This document shows, in pieces, positions 35,166 through 44,109 of a stretch of 50,073 nt of DNA. Under the pieces are notes generated by a model. It saw only the letters and a list, made by a program, of their open reading frames with translations. It was not told the origin of the DNA and ran no database searches. Positions within the stretch are counted from its first letter, which is position 1; each line of letters opens with the position of its first letter. The stretch is taken from contig CACDSN010000010.1 of the NCBI GenBank assembly GCA_902555465.1, positions 1-50,073 on the forward strand, in the 5' to 3' direction. The translations under genes and the position numbers were made by a program. The stretch comes from an uncultured Pelagibacteraceae bacterium (lineage in GTDB: Bacteria; Pseudomonadota; Alphaproteobacteria; Pelagibacterales; Pelagibacteraceae).

Positions 35166-36617
35166 CTATTTTTTTCTTATACCATAATCTTTAATTTTCC
35201 ACACGACTAATGGTACAAATGTAGCAACTATAAATGAAGAAAATAATAAGGATTGTGAAATAAAATCAGGAAACATATTTGTTGGAAATATCATCCCTAC
35301 TAATATTGATTTTGAAAAATCAGTACTTGGAAATAAAAGTAAACCCATCATCAAGCCAAATAAAATTGAAACGTAAGCTTTTTTCTCACTAAATTTGTTA
35401 TTATAAAATCCATAAAAAACACTAATCACTGCTGCACAACAAAGTAAGTCTGCTAATAAAAATAAATACAAAATACTTAATCCTTTTGATGCAACAACAA
35501 AGGCAATTATTGATAATATAATTATTATTTGCTTAGAAAATTTAAGATAATTCTGTCTACCTTTAAATACTTTGTTTCCATCTACTATAATCAAACTTGA
35601 AATTGCATTAATTAAAGTATCAATACTGCTTACCGTTAAAGATATGGCTAATATGACAATTATAATTGATAACTGAATTCCATTTTCTTTCAATATAAGT
35701 GAAAAGAATGCAAGATCTGGAATTACAGTTTCATTTTGTGAAACTGCTATTAGACCAGAAAATCCCATTAAAAAAACAATAGGAAGAATGATTATAAAAG
35801 AAAAAATTAAACCTTTTTTTAATACATCATTATTTTTTGCAGCATATACTCTTTGCCAATTACCCTGATGAAATAAATTTGTTGCAGCTACTGCTATAAA
35901 AAAAGTTAATCCAGCAGTAAAATTAGGCAAATAATTTGAGCTTAACAAATAAGGTTTATTTTGATTTATAAAATTAAAATTAAAATTTCCTGAATTTAAT
36001 GAAAACAAATTTGTAAAAACAATTAATAATAATATTAAAAATATAACAAATTGAATATTGTCAGTAAAAAGTGATGCTCGTAGCCCTCCATATAAAGTAT
36101 AGATTAAAGATGAAGTCACAACTATACCAGCTGTGATCCATAAACTTGTTCCTGAAATGTATTTAACTAAAAGAGAAACTGCGGTTACCTCAGCAATTAA
36201 AAAAATTGTCATGTAAAAAATTGATAAAAATAAAATCAATTTGAATAATTTCTTTCCGTATCGTGATCTAATAACCTCAATTAAAGTTTTTCCTTTTGAA
36301 TAATTTTTTCTAAATTTTTCTCCTAAATAAATTAATATGAATAAAGGAAATGCAGTGCCTAATGCATAACCAATTACAGCTCCAATTCCTCCCCATGTCG
36401 CAGCAGATGCTGGCCCAAAAAGTATCCAAGCTCCCAAGGCAGAAGCTACCAAACTTGATGTTAAAGAAAAAACTCCAACTGATCTATTTGCTAATAGATA
36501 GTTGTTAAGACCTTGGTGTTTTTTTGAATAAGATATTCCAATTACAATAAATAATACACTAATACCTAATGTAATAATTATTGAGGTTGATTGATTTATT
36601 AAATTAAGTTGATCCAT
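35166..36617 (-). CDS. thiV: Sodium:solute symporter under TPP riboswitch control (ThiV type)
   Basis: A 483-residue SSS-family transporter with about 13 helices (YALGTAFPLFILIYLGEKFRK, VTSSLIYTLYGGLRASLFTDNIQF, ISLTVSSIDTLINAISS). A TPP riboswitch covers its leader. In SAR11 a symporter with the same control was named ThiV and proposed to take up the pyrimidine precursor of thiamine (HMP), which these cells cannot make. The family is seen in the sequence; the substrate comes from that earlier work and the riboswitch. Confidence 0.88.
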   Translation of the reverse strand: MDQLNLINQSTSIIITLGISVLFIVIGISYSKKHQGLNNYLLANRSVGVFSLTSSLVASALGAWILFGPASAATWGGIGAVIGYALGTAFPLFILIYLGEKFRKNYSKGKTLIEVIRSRYGKKLFKLILFLSIFYMTIFLIAEVTAVSLLVKYISGTSLWITAGIVVTSSLIYTLYGGLRASLFTDNIQFVIFLILLLIVFTNLFSLNSGNFNFNFINQNKPYLLSSNYLPNFTAGLTFFIAVAATNLFHQGNWQRVYAAKNNDVLKKGLIFSFIIILPIVFLMGFSGLIAVSQNETVIPDLAFFSLILKENGIQLSIIIVILAISLTVSSIDTLINAISSLIIVDGNKVFKGRQNYLKFSKQIIIILSIIAFVVASKGLSILYLFLLADLLCCAAVISVFYGFYNNKFSEKKAYVSILFGLMMGLLLFPSTDFSKSILVGMIFPTNMFPDFISQSLLFSSFIVATFVPLVVWKIKDYGIRKK

Positions 36618-36618
36618 G

Positions 36619-36680
36619 TTCTCCCTTTCTGAATTACCGGACAGGTTCTAAGGGTATATCTCAGCCTTTAAGGCACCCCT
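36619..36680 (-). promoter_or_regulatory. TPP riboswitch in the thiV leader
   Basis: Read on the minus strand, the leader has the THI-element core in order: GGGGTGCC, GGCTGAGA, ACCC, GAACCTG, CCGGTAAT, and AAAGGGAG. The final GGGAG doubles as the thiV ribosome site, so control is probably on translation. An outer P1 stem is not obvious, so the element is short. It begins 4 bases after the stop codon of the ABC permease, inside what looks like one transcription unit. Confidence 0.93.
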
Positions 36681-36684
36681 TTTT

Positions 36685-37452
36685 TTAACTCTTTATAGTA
36701 TATCCCTTTTTAAGAACATATGCGACAACTGAAATACAAAGAACTAAAAAGAAAATCATTGAAGCAATACTAATCCAAATATTAAAGTCTGATGCTCCAT
36801 AAAAAGCAAATCTCAAGCCATTAATTAAATAAACAACTGGGTTGAAATAAGTAACCATTTGCCAAAACGGAGGCAGCATATCTAAAGAATATAAACTTCC
36901 ACCTAAAAACACCATTGGGGTTATAACTAATGTAGGGATTATAGACATTTGCTCAAAATTAGAACTTAGTAAGCCAATTAGAAAACCAAATAATGCAAAT
37001 GTAAATGCTACAAGTACAAGTAAAAATATCATTAATAAAGGATGAAGAATTGAAACTTCTACAAAAAAGTTTGATGTAGCTAAAATTACTGTTCCAATGA
37101 TTAATGTTTTGGTTGCTCCAGCACCAACAAATGCTAATACCATTTCAAAAGTAGATATTGGTGCTGCTAGTATTTCATAAAGTGAACCATTAAATTTTGG
37201 AAAAAAGATACCAAACGAAGTATTACTTATTGACTGAGTTAATAATGTTAGCATGATTAAACCAGGTACAATGTAAGAGCCATAACTAATGCCATCTATA
37301 TTTTGAACATAGTTTCCAATTACTGAGCCAAAGACAATAAAATAAAGTGAAGTTGATAATACTGGAGATATTAAAGACTGTAATAATGTTCTTCTAAATC
37401 GATCCATTTCATGAAGATAAATTGCTCTAAATCCATAATAATTAATTCTCAT
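36685..37452 (-). CDS. ABC-2 type exporter permease
   Basis: A 255-residue six-helix ABC-2 permease ([58 protein letters not shown], ending near [16 protein letters not shown]). The last motif is typical of NodJ/DrrB/YadH exporters. The start overlaps its ATPase gene by 11 bases. Substrate unknown; lipids or polysaccharides are common for the group. Confidence 0.9.
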   Translation of the reverse strand: MRINYYGFRAIYLHEMDRFRRTLLQSLISPVLSTSLYFIVFGSVIGNYVQNIDGISYGSYIVPGLIMLTLLTQSISNTSFGIFFPKFNGSLYEILAAPISTFEMVLAFVGAGATKTLIIGTVILATSNFFVEVSILHPLLMIFLLVLVAFTFALFGFLIGLLSSNFEQMSIIPTLVITPMVFLGGSLYSLDMLPPFWQMVTYFNPVVYLINGLRFAFYGASDFNIWISIASMIFFLVLCISVVAYVLKKGYTIKS

Positions 37453-38377
37453 TATTTTCCTTTACTAAAGTTACAAATATTTTTTCAAGTGTACTTTCTT
37501 CTGTTTTAAGATCTTTAAGCTTCAATCCTTGATCTCTTATGTCTTGAAGAAGATTTGTAATTCCTGTTCTTTGTTTTTGAGTATCATATGAGTAAGTTAA
37601 CGAGAGTTTATTGCCACTTAACTCTAGGTCATATTTACTTAAGCTTTCTGGAATAGTGTCTGTTTTTTCGTGTAAATCAATTCTAAGTTTTTTTCTTCCC
37701 ATTTTATTTAAAAGATCTTTTTTCTGATCTACTACAATTATTTCTCCATTATTTATTACTGCAACTCTATCTGCAATAGCTTCTGCCTCTTCAATATAAT
37801 GAGTGGTTAAAATTATTGTTACACCACTTTCTCTTAGTGCTTCTACTGATTTCCACATATCTTTTCTTAATTCTACATCTACACCTGCTGTAGGCTCATC
37901 CAAGAATAAAATTGAAGGTTTGTGGGATAAAGCTTTTGCAATAAGTACTCTTCTCTTCATTCCGCCTGATAACTGTCTTAGGATATTATCTTTTTTGTCC
38001 CATAGAGATAATTTTTTTAATACACTTTCAATATATTTTGGATCTGGGGCTTTACCGTACAGTCCTCTTGTAAAAGAAACATTATTAAATACAGTCTCAA
38101 AGTTTTCTAAAGTTAATTCTTGAGGAACTAAACCAATCTTTGATCTAGTTTGCCTATAATCATTTATTATATCAAATCCATCAACATTAACTTTTCCAGA
38201 TGAAGGTGTAACGATTCCACAAATAATACTTATTAATGTTGTTTTGCCAGCACCGTTTGGTCCAAGCATAGCAAGTATCTCACCCTTTTTTATATTTAAA
38301 CTTACGTTATTTAGAGCTTTTAATCCGTTTTTATAAGTTTTTGATAAATTATTTATTGATATTAAATCTTCAGACAT
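37442..38377 (-). CDS. ABC-2 type exporter ATP-binding protein
   Basis: A 311-residue ATPase: Walker [10 protein letters not shown] near residue 40, signature LSGGMKRR, Walker B ILFLDEPT and a switch histidine in [15 protein letters not shown]-terminal extension of about 80 residues follows, as in the NodI/DrrA/YadG group. It overlaps and precedes its permease. Confidence 0.92.
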   Translation of the reverse strand: MSEDLISINNLSKTYKNGLKALNNVSLNIKKGEILAMLGPNGAGKTTLISIICGIVTPSSGKVNVDGFDIINDYRQTRSKIGLVPQELTLENFETVFNNVSFTRGLYGKAPDPKYIESVLKKLSLWDKKDNILRQLSGGMKRRVLIAKALSHKPSILFLDEPTAGVDVELRKDMWKSVEALRESGVTIILTTHYIEEAEAIADRVAVINNGEIIVVDQKKDLLNKMGRKKLRIDLHEKTDTIPESLSKYDLELSGNKLSLTYSYDTQKQRTGITNLLQDIRDQGLKLKDLKTEESTLEKIFVTLVKENNEN

Positions 38378-38427
38378 TCCGCATTTATATAGTTTTTTTT
38401 ATTATTATTACAACATAGGGATTATAG

Positions 38428-39483
38428 CTAATCTTTTGACATTCTCCATATTTCACCATAATCACTTAACATTAAAATTTTCCCGTTTAGATCTTGTTTT
38501 ACATCCCTAATTCTTCCAATTGTGTTTTTGAAAAGTATTTCTTCCTCAATAAATTTATTTTTCTCAAAATTTAATCTTCTTAACGATTGGTGTTTTAATG
38601 ATGCTATCAATGCTTGTCCTTTCCATTCAGGAAATTCATCTCCGCTATAAATTAAGCAAGCTGATGTTGCTATTGATGGAACATAATATTTAATTGGTCT
38701 GTCATATCCTGGAAGCCATTCTGGTCCTCCTGGCAGACCGGAGTATTTAGTGCCACCCCAATAAAGTTTATCCCAACCGTAATTTCCACCCTTATTTACC
38801 TTTCCAAACCAATCTCCACCTCTTGCGCCATGATTTGTCATATAAACATTATTATCATAAGAGGACAAACACATGCCCTGGACATTTCTAATTCCAATTT
38901 GATAAATTTCAGGGAGCCAATCTGATTTATCTAAAAACTTTGGATTATCTTTTGGTATCGATCCATCTGTTTTTATCCTAATAATGCTTCCAGGATGTTT
39001 AGAGGGATCTTGAGCTATTATTCCTGCACCTCTCTCACCTGATGAAATATAAATATCATCTCCTTTAATTACTATTCTTGAGCCAAAGTGGTAACCGCTT
39101 TTAATAGAAGGTGTTGATCTAAATAAATTTGAAAATAGTAATTCATTTTCATTAAACTTAGCTTTTGCTAAAGAAGTTGATGTAAATCCATTGGTTATGT
39201 GTTCTGAATAAGTTACATAAACATAATTATTTTCAAAAAAAATATCTAACAATCCACCTTGGCCATCCTCTAGTACATCTAAATTATGTTTTATAGTCTT
39301 AGATGTATTTTCAACTTCATTAAATAGAATTATATTTCCAGGTTTTTCTGTAATTAAATATTTTCCTTTACTAATAATAGATAATGACCACGGGCTGTTA
39401 AGTCCGTCTTTAATTTTTGTTAAATTAATTTCAGCAAATACATTTGTGCTTAAAAATATAAATAAAATTAAAAGCTTTTTCAT
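38428..39483 (-). CDS. Periplasmic glucose/sorbosone dehydrogenase-like beta-propeller
   Basis: A 351-residue protein with a signal peptide (MKKLLILFIFLSTNVFAE) and the soluble PQQ-dependent glucose dehydrogenase fold: GGLLDIFFENNYVYVTYSE, YISSGERGAG, YQIGIRNVQGMCL, NHGARGGDWFGKVNKGGNYGWDK. Homologues such as YliI oxidise aldose sugars with PQQ. Whether this organism has PQQ cannot be seen here. Its ATG overlaps the glaH stop (TAATG), so the two are translated together, which is odd for a cytoplasmic dioxygenase and a periplasmic propeller. Confidence 0.88.
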   Translation of the reverse strand: MKKLLILFIFLSTNVFAEINLTKIKDGLNSPWSLSIISKGKYLITEKPGNIILFNEVENTSKTIKHNLDVLEDGQGGLLDIFFENNYVYVTYSEHITNGFTSTSLAKAKFNENELLFSNLFRSTPSIKSGYHFGSRIVIKGDDIYISSGERGAGIIAQDPSKHPGSIIRIKTDGSIPKDNPKFLDKSDWLPEIYQIGIRNVQGMCLSSYDNNVYMTNHGARGGDWFGKVNKGGNYGWDKLYWGGTKYSGLPGGPEWLPGYDRPIKYYVPSIATSACLIYSGDEFPEWKGQALIASLKHQSLRRLNFEKNKFIEEEILFKNTIGRIRDVKQDLNGKILMLSDYGEIWRMSKD

Positions 39484-40397
39484 TAATTGAAAAAAGCGCC
39501 TCTTATTCTTAAAAGTTCTCTACTAAGATTTTTATTTTCTTTAAATGGTTTTCTTCCGTGAAGCCAAAAGTAATTATTTGCAATCACGCATGACCCTACC
39601 GGTAATTTGGTTTCTATTTTATTTTTGCTTCCTTCAAGTGCATCTGACAAACGTTGTAAAAATAATCCCTGTTCCATATTTTTTGGTTCAGGAAACTGAT
39701 CTATATAAGATATTTGCGCTAAACCATTTTCATCTTTAGTAAAAACTGGATGTTCAACTTTGTAGTCAATATTTTTACTTTTTGGAGACCCCCATATAAA
39801 ATTTTGATTTCCAACAGGATCATTTGATAATTTTTCTAAAAATTCCCAATCATCTAAATGTAATAAAACACTTTCGCCACCTTCAACATTTTTTTCCTCA
39901 AGCTTTGACATTAGCAACCAATCAGTTTTTTCCTTAACATAAGTTCCATCAGTATGTAGGTCCATATTAGTATAAGGTTTTCTCAAATAACTATCTGAAG
40001 TATCAACGTGTTTTACATGAAATCTTGCATAATATTTTCCTGCCATTGAATCATGATTTGGATTTCCAAATAAGTGAGTAATTGCAGTAGAAAGCTTTAC
40101 TAAAAAAGTTTGATCAACTATTGCTGAATTATTTTTTGGACTTAAAATTATACAACCTGTTTCTCTATCTTTTAAAACCTCAGTTATTAATTTGCTAAGT
40201 TTTTTTGATGTTACTTCGTCTAAGACATTTGCAATAGTAAATCTTGAAAAAGGTTTGTACTCTAAAGTTAAGATATCAAATTTTTTAAAATTGAATGCGA
40301 GTTTTTCAATTATTGTATCATCAAGTTCTATGTTTATTATTCTTTTTGATTTTTGATGATACTGAATGTTTAATCCATCAATACTTATTAATTCCAT
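39483..40397 (-). CDS. glaH: Glutarate 2-hydroxylase (CsiD/GlaH family)
   Basis: A 304-residue Fe(II)/2-oxoglutarate dioxygenase. From memory it follows Escherichia coli CsiD closely through the core: MAGKYYARFHVKHVDTSDSY, LHTDGTYV with His148 and Asp150, LLHLDDWEFL, YIDQFPEPKNMEQG, and the distal FWLHGR with His280. CsiD hydroxylates glutarate to L-2-hydroxyglutarate in lysine catabolism. The partner oxidase LhgO and the gab genes are absent from the window. Confidence 0.87.
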   Translation of the reverse strand: MELISIDGLNIQYHQKSKRIINIELDDTIIEKLAFNFKKFDILTLEYKPFSRFTIANVLDEVTSKKLSKLITEVLKDRETGCIILSPKNNSAIVDQTFLVKLSTAITHLFGNPNHDSMAGKYYARFHVKHVDTSDSYLRKPYTNMDLHTDGTYVKEKTDWLLMSKLEEKNVEGGESVLLHLDDWEFLEKLSNDPVGNQNFIWGSPKSKNIDYKVEHPVFTKDENGLAQISYIDQFPEPKNMEQGLFLQRLSDALEGSKNKIETKLPVGSCVIANNYFWLHGRKPFKENKNLSRELLRIRGAFFN

Positions 40398-40409
40398 AAT
40401 TTAATTATT

Positions 40410-40661
40410 TTAATTCTCAAGCAATTTTGCTTTAGCTTTATTAAATTCTTCTTCACTTAATGCACCTGATTTATATAGTTCATTTAATTTTTCTAATTCA
40501 GATATCATGCCAGTATTATTTTCTGGTAAATTTTTCAATTCTTCTTCTTCAGTTAATCTTTCACTTTTAGCTTTCATGCCTCTCATGGTTGATCTAGCGC
40601 CTAAATAAATTACAAAAACCATCGCTGAAATTGCTAATGTAAAAAATATAATCGCTTGCAT
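40410..40661 (-). CDS. Small membrane-anchored SHOCT-domain protein
   Basis: 83 residues: one N-terminal helix (AIIFFTLAISAMVFVIYLG), a charged linker, and a C-terminal SHOCT domain (ISELEKLNELYKSGALSEEEFNKAKAKLL). SHOCT is a short oligomerisation or substrate-binding motif. It starts 3 bases after the upstream small membrane protein gene and is 12 bases ahead of glaH. Confidence 0.82.
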   Translation of the reverse strand: MQAIIFFTLAISAMVFVIYLGARSTMRGMKAKSERLTEEEELKNLPENNTGMISELEKLNELYKSGALSEEEFNKAKAKLLEN

Positions 40662-40664
40662 TAA

Positions 40665-40868
40665 TTAATCCTCATCATCCTCTCTCCATCCTTTTTGATA
40701 CAAAAGGTATGCAGCGATTGTAACAGAAATAACTCCTACAACCATGCCAATATTTATCCCTATTTCTTTACCAAAAAAATACCAACCAAGTTGTGTTGAT
40801 CCGATTGGAGGAAAGCAAAGAATTGCCATTAAAATTGGAATTCTATAATAGTAAGGTGGTCTTTTCAT
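40665..40868 (-). CDS. Small two-helix membrane protein
   Basis: 67 residues with two hydrophobic helices (IPILMAILCFPPIGSTQLGWYFFG and IGMVVGVISVTIAAYLLY) and an acidic end WREDDED. Its stop lies 3 bases from the SHOCT gene start, so they form a pair. I do not recognise a family. Confidence 0.7.
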   Translation of the reverse strand: MKRPPYYYRIPILMAILCFPPIGSTQLGWYFFGKEIGINIGMVVGVISVTIAAYLLYQKGWREDDED

Positions 40869-40932
40869 ATTTGAGCAAAGACCAGAATAGATTAATAAAT
40901 TTATAATTTAAGATTATTATATGTCACAGTAT

Positions 40933-41949
40933 TTAGCAGTTTTTGAACGAAGCAGACATATTTCTAATTAAATCGAAATATAAATCTTTACCTGGATTTA
41001 AAGTTGCTCCTAATGGGTCAACTACTCCAGTTTTTATATCCATGTCTTTTGCTACTGCTTTAATGATATCTGGATTGAATTGTGGTTCTGAAAATACGCA
41101 AGCGACTTTGTCATGCTCAATAATTTCTCTGATTTCAGCTAATTGCTCTGCACCTGGCATTATATCTGTATTAACTGTAAATGCTCCCAAAATATTCACA
41201 TTAAATCTTTCTTCAAAATATTGGTATGCATCATGAAAGACTATAGAAGCAACACTTTTATTTAATTCAGATTTTGTATCTTTAATTAACTTATCAATAT
41301 CCTTAAGAGCTTTTGCTAAGTTTTTTTTATAAGTTGCAGAGTTTTTTTCATCATTTTCAATTAAATGCTCAGCCATTTCTTTTAAAATAACTTTCGCATT
41401 AACAGGGTCTAACCAAATGTGTGGGTCAAACTCACCATGAGCGTGTCCTTCGTGGTCATCATGTCCGTGGTCGTCATGATCATCTTCTTTTTTACCGTGG
41501 TCATCGTGTCCGTGGTCGTCATGATCATCTTCTTTTTTACCGTGGTCATCGTGTCCGTGTTCATCGTGATCATGGTCATCAAAAATATTTCTTTCTCTAA
41601 ATTTTAAAATCTCTAAACCTTTAATTTCCATTAATTCTATTTTTTCTGCCTTTTTGGCAATTGAGCTCAATGGTTTAACTAAAAAATTCTCTAAATCTTC
41701 ACCTACCCAAAATATAATATCTGCTTCCTGAAGCATTTTTGCATGTGAAGGTTTCATGGCAAAGCCGTGTGGAGAAGCATATCCATCCACTATTAAATCA
41801 GGTTTGCCGATACCATCCATTAAATAACTGGCTAAAGAGTGAATAGGTTTAATGGATGCAACAACTTTAACTTCTGCATTTGCAGATGTAAAGAATGTCA
41901 AAAATGATATTATTGTAAGAAAGAAAGGAATTTTTTTTATATAAGACAT
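40933..41949 (-). CDS. znuA: Zinc ABC transporter substrate-binding protein ZnuA
   Basis: A 338-residue periplasmic zinc-binding protein with a signal peptide (FFLTIISFLTFFTSANA). It has a metal-site histidine in VDGYASPHGFAMKP and a cluster A-I body with PHIWLDPVNAKVILKEMAEHL. A long His/Asp loop between residues about 120 and 170 contains a 15-residue unit present twice in full, encoded by a 45-base tandem repeat. The gene is divergent from znuC over two Zur-box-like palindromes. Confidence 0.95.
   Translation of the reverse strand: MSYIKKIPFFLTIISFLTFFTSANAEVKVVASIKPIHSLASYLMDGIGKPDLIVDGYASPHGFAMKPSHAKMLQEADIIFWVGEDLENFLVKPLSSIAKKAEKIELMEIKGLEILKFRERNIFDDHDHDEHGHDDHGKKEDDHDDHGHDDHGKKEDDHDDHGHDDHEGHAHGEFDPHIWLDPVNAKVILKEMAEHLIENDEKNSATYKKNLAKALKDIDKLIKDTKSELNKSVASIVFHDAYQYFEERFNVNILGAFTVNTDIMPGAEQLAEIREIIEHDKVACVFSEPQFNPDIIKAVAKDMDIKTGVVDPLGATLNPGKDLYFDLIRNMSASFKNC
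41452..41580. repeat. 45-base tandem repeat inside znuA
   Basis: Two nearly identical 45-base units (41452-41496 and 41497-41541) are followed by a partial third. Each codes for 15 residues rich in His, Asp and Gly with a KKED segment. This is an in-frame expansion of the zinc-chaperoning loop and a likely site of copy-number variation between strains. Confidence 0.9.
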
Positions 41950-41960
41950 AAGTTTAATAT

Positions 41961-41975
41961 TGTTATATTATAACA
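41961..41975. promoter_or_regulatory. Zur-box-like operator 1
   Basis: TGTTATATTATAACA is a 7-1-7 perfect inverted repeat in the 64-base gap between znuA and znuC. Its form (GTTATA...TATAAC) matches alphaproteobacterial Zur boxes. A second copy lies 5 bases away. A zur gene ends the divergent operon. Confidence 0.8.
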
Positions 41976-41979
41976 CTAT

Positions 41980-41994
41980 GTAATAATATAACAT
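41980..41994. promoter_or_regulatory. Zur-box-like operator 2
   Basis: GTAATAATATAACAT; read on the minus strand it is ATGTTATATTATTAC, one base off the core of operator 1. It lies 19 bases from the znuC ATG. Two adjacent sites suggest cooperative binding covering both divergent promoters. Confidence 0.72.
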
Positions 41995-42013
41995 TTAGAA
42001 GTCAAGCATTAAA

Positions 42014-42760
42014 ATGAGCTCAAATAATAACATATTAGTAAAATTAAAAAACGCTGGATACCAACTAAATAATAGATTTCTAGTTGAGGGAGTTTCTCTC
42101 GAGGTTCAAAAAGGAAGAATTGTAACTCTCATCGGTCCAAACGGTTCAGGAAAAAGTACAACTGCTAAAATTGCATTAGGAATATATAAAAAAATAGATG
42201 GTGAAGTTGAAAAATATACTGACAAAGTTGGATATGTACCTCAAAAAATTTCAATTGATTGGACGCTACCCATAAGAGTCAACGATTTTATGTTATTAAC
42301 AGATGATATAAGTGAGGATCAAATAAACGAGGCATTATCTTTAACTGGAGTTATACATCTTAAAAATAAAAGTTTAGGAAATTTATCTGGTGGTGAATTT
42401 CAAAGAGTTCTACTCGCTAGAGCCATTTCGAAAAAACCAGAACTATTAGTACTTGATGAACCTGTCCAAGGAGTAGATTTTACGGGTGAAATAGCTTTAT
42501 ATCAATTAATCAAAAAAATTGCTCAAGAATTAAATTGTGGAATTTTATTAATTTCTCACGACCTACATACTGTGATGAGCGCAACAGACCATGTTGTTTG
42601 TTTAAATGGTCATGTTTGTTGTTCAGGTTCACCTTCTGATGTAGCTCATAATCACGAATATAAAGCTTTATTCGGAGAACAGGCATCTAAAACTCTTACA
42701 ATCTACGAACATAAGCATGATCATGTTCACACTAATGAAGGAGATATTAAGAAAAACTAA
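42014..42760 (+). CDS. znuC: Zinc ABC transporter ATP-binding protein ZnuC
   Basis: A 248-residue ABC ATPase with Walker A GPNGSGKST near residue 40, Q-loop VGYVPQKISIDWTLP, signature LSGGEFQR, Walker B LLVLDEPVQGVD and switch His in LISHDLHTVMSATD. The C-terminal tail is histidine-rich (EHKHDHVHTNEGD), typical of zinc importers. It is followed without a gap by znuB. Confidence 0.95.
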   Translation: MSSNNNILVKLKNAGYQLNNRFLVEGVSLEVQKGRIVTLIGPNGSGKSTTAKIALGIYKKIDGEVEKYTDKVGYVPQKISIDWTLPIRVNDFMLLTDDISEDQINEALSLTGVIHLKNKSLGNLSGGEFQRVLLARAISKKPELLVLDEPVQGVDFTGEIALYQLIKKIAQELNCGILLISHDLHTVMSATDHVVCLNGHVCCSGSPSDVAHNHEYKALFGEQASKTLTIYEHKHDHVHTNEGDIKKN

Positions 42761-43564
42761 ATGTTTGATGATTTTTTTATACGAGCATTATTTGCTGGAA
42801 TTGGTGTTGCGTTTGTAACAGGTCCACTTGGATGTTTTGTTGTTTGGAGAAGACTATCTTATTTTGGAGATACTCTTGCACACTCCGCTCTACTTGGTGT
42901 GACGATGGCATATTCTTTTGAATTTAATATTGCATTCTCTGTTTTTATAATTTCTGCAGTTATTGCGTTGATTTTAATTCAACTTCAGAAAAAAACTAAT
43001 TTACCAGGTGATGCTTTGTTAGGTCTTCTCGCACATTCTTCTTTAGCAATTGGACTCGTAGTAATTGGATTTTTATCTTTTATTAGATTTGATATAATGG
43101 GTTTATTATTTGGAGATATACTAGCGGTAACTGTTGATGATATATTGATTATATGGATTGGTGGAGCAATCATTTTAGTAGTACTTAAATTAATTTGGAA
43201 ATCTTTATTTGCTTCAACTGTTAACTACGAATTAGCTGAAGCTGAAGGATTAAATCCGGATAGAGCAAAAGCAATATTTACAATATTAATGGCTGCGGTT
43301 ATTGCAATATCAATAAAAATGGTTGGCTTACTTTTAATTACAGGAATGTTGATAATACCAGCTGCTATGGCTCGAAATATATCTACAAGTCCTCAGCAAA
43401 TGGTATTTTATTCAGTAATAGGAGGATTATTATCTGTAGTATTGGGATTGTTTACCTCATTAGAATTTAATTCTTCCTCTGGTCCTTCAATCATAGCAGC
43501 TGCATTATTTCTCTTTATACTTTCATTATTAAAAATAAAACAAAGTACTGGATTGAAAAATTAA
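42761..43564 (+). CDS. znuB: Zinc ABC transporter permease ZnuB
   Basis: A 267-residue ABC-3 family permease with about eight helices. Hallmarks are GPLGCFVVWRRLSYFGDTLAHSALLGV, GLLFGDILAV, and KMVGLLLITGMLIIPAAMARN. It starts right after the znuC stop codon and lies 21 bases ahead of zur. Confidence 0.95.
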   Translation: MFDDFFIRALFAGIGVAFVTGPLGCFVVWRRLSYFGDTLAHSALLGVTMAYSFEFNIAFSVFIISAVIALILIQLQKKTNLPGDALLGLLAHSSLAIGLVVIGFLSFIRFDIMGLLFGDILAVTVDDILIIWIGGAIILVVLKLIWKSLFASTVNYELAEAEGLNPDRAKAIFTILMAAVIAISIKMVGLLLITGMLIIPAAMARNISTSPQQMVFYSVIGGLLSVVLGLFTSLEFNSSSGPSIIAAALFLFILSLLKIKQSTGLKN

Positions 43565-43585
43565 AATGAAATTGGTAAAAATATA

Positions 43586-43987
43586 ATGGTGGAAAAACAA
43601 TTGAATTTATCAAAAAATCAGAAAATTATTTTTGATCTTATTGATAAATCTCCCGAGCCTATGAAGGCTTACTCAATACTTTTTAATGTCCAAAAAAAAG
43701 GGATCAAGGCACCGTTACAGGTATATAGAGCACTAGATAAATTAGTAGAAATTGGAAAAATACATAAAATTGAAAGTCGTAATGCTTTCATTGCTTGTCA
43801 AAATTCAAGCTGTCAAATATCTAAGACAACAGCATTTTCAATATGTGAAAGTTGTGAAAAAGTAACTGAAATAAAAGATAATAAACTTGCAAAATACTTA
43901 ACCAACTTTAGTGACAACACCGGAATGAATTATAAAAAATATAATTTAGAATTTTTTGGTTTGTGTAAAAAGTGTAAAAGAAAATAG
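43586..43987 (+). CDS. zur: Fur-family zinc regulator Zur
   Basis: 133 residues: N-terminal winged helix (LSKNQKIIFDLIDKSPEPMKAYSIL, APLQVYRALDKLVEIGKIHKI), then a metal domain with CQNSSCQ, ICESCEKV and the C-terminal structural pair FGLCKKCKRK. Lodged in the znu operon, it is expected to repress znuA and znuCB-zur through the palindromes at 41961-41994. Confidence 0.92.
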   Translation: MVEKQLNLSKNQKIIFDLIDKSPEPMKAYSILFNVQKKGIKAPLQVYRALDKLVEIGKIHKIESRNAFIACQNSSCQISKTTAFSICESCEKVTEIKDNKLAKYLTNFSDNTGMNYKKYNLEFFGLCKKCKRK

Positions 43988-44036
43988 ATAATAAAGAATT
44001 TTTAATTTTTGATTTCCAATAATATAATTTATCGCT

Positions 44037-44098
44037 AGGTTGTATTCAATTTATATATTTTAATTTTTCGTAAATAAATTTGTTGAATACAACCTTTT
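44037..44098 (+). terminator. Long-loop hairpin downstream of zur
   Basis: A perfect 13-base stem (AGGTTGTATTCAA with TTGAATACAACCT) encloses a 33-base AT-rich loop and ends in TTTT. It may terminate znuCB-zur, or form the 5' end of the RNA described next. The long loop is unusual for a simple terminator. Confidence 0.55.
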
Positions 44099-44109
44099 AA
44101 ATAATTAAT

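Noticed and set aside
41452-41580. Tandem repeats as a possible CRISPR array
   Set aside because: The units are contiguous, in frame within znuA and have no unique spacers.
41419-41607. Plus-strand frame opposite the ZnuA histidine loop
   Set aside because: It is the mirror of the 45-base repeat and codes for a monotonous Val/Ile/Phe-rich peptide. The real gene is znuA on the minus strand.
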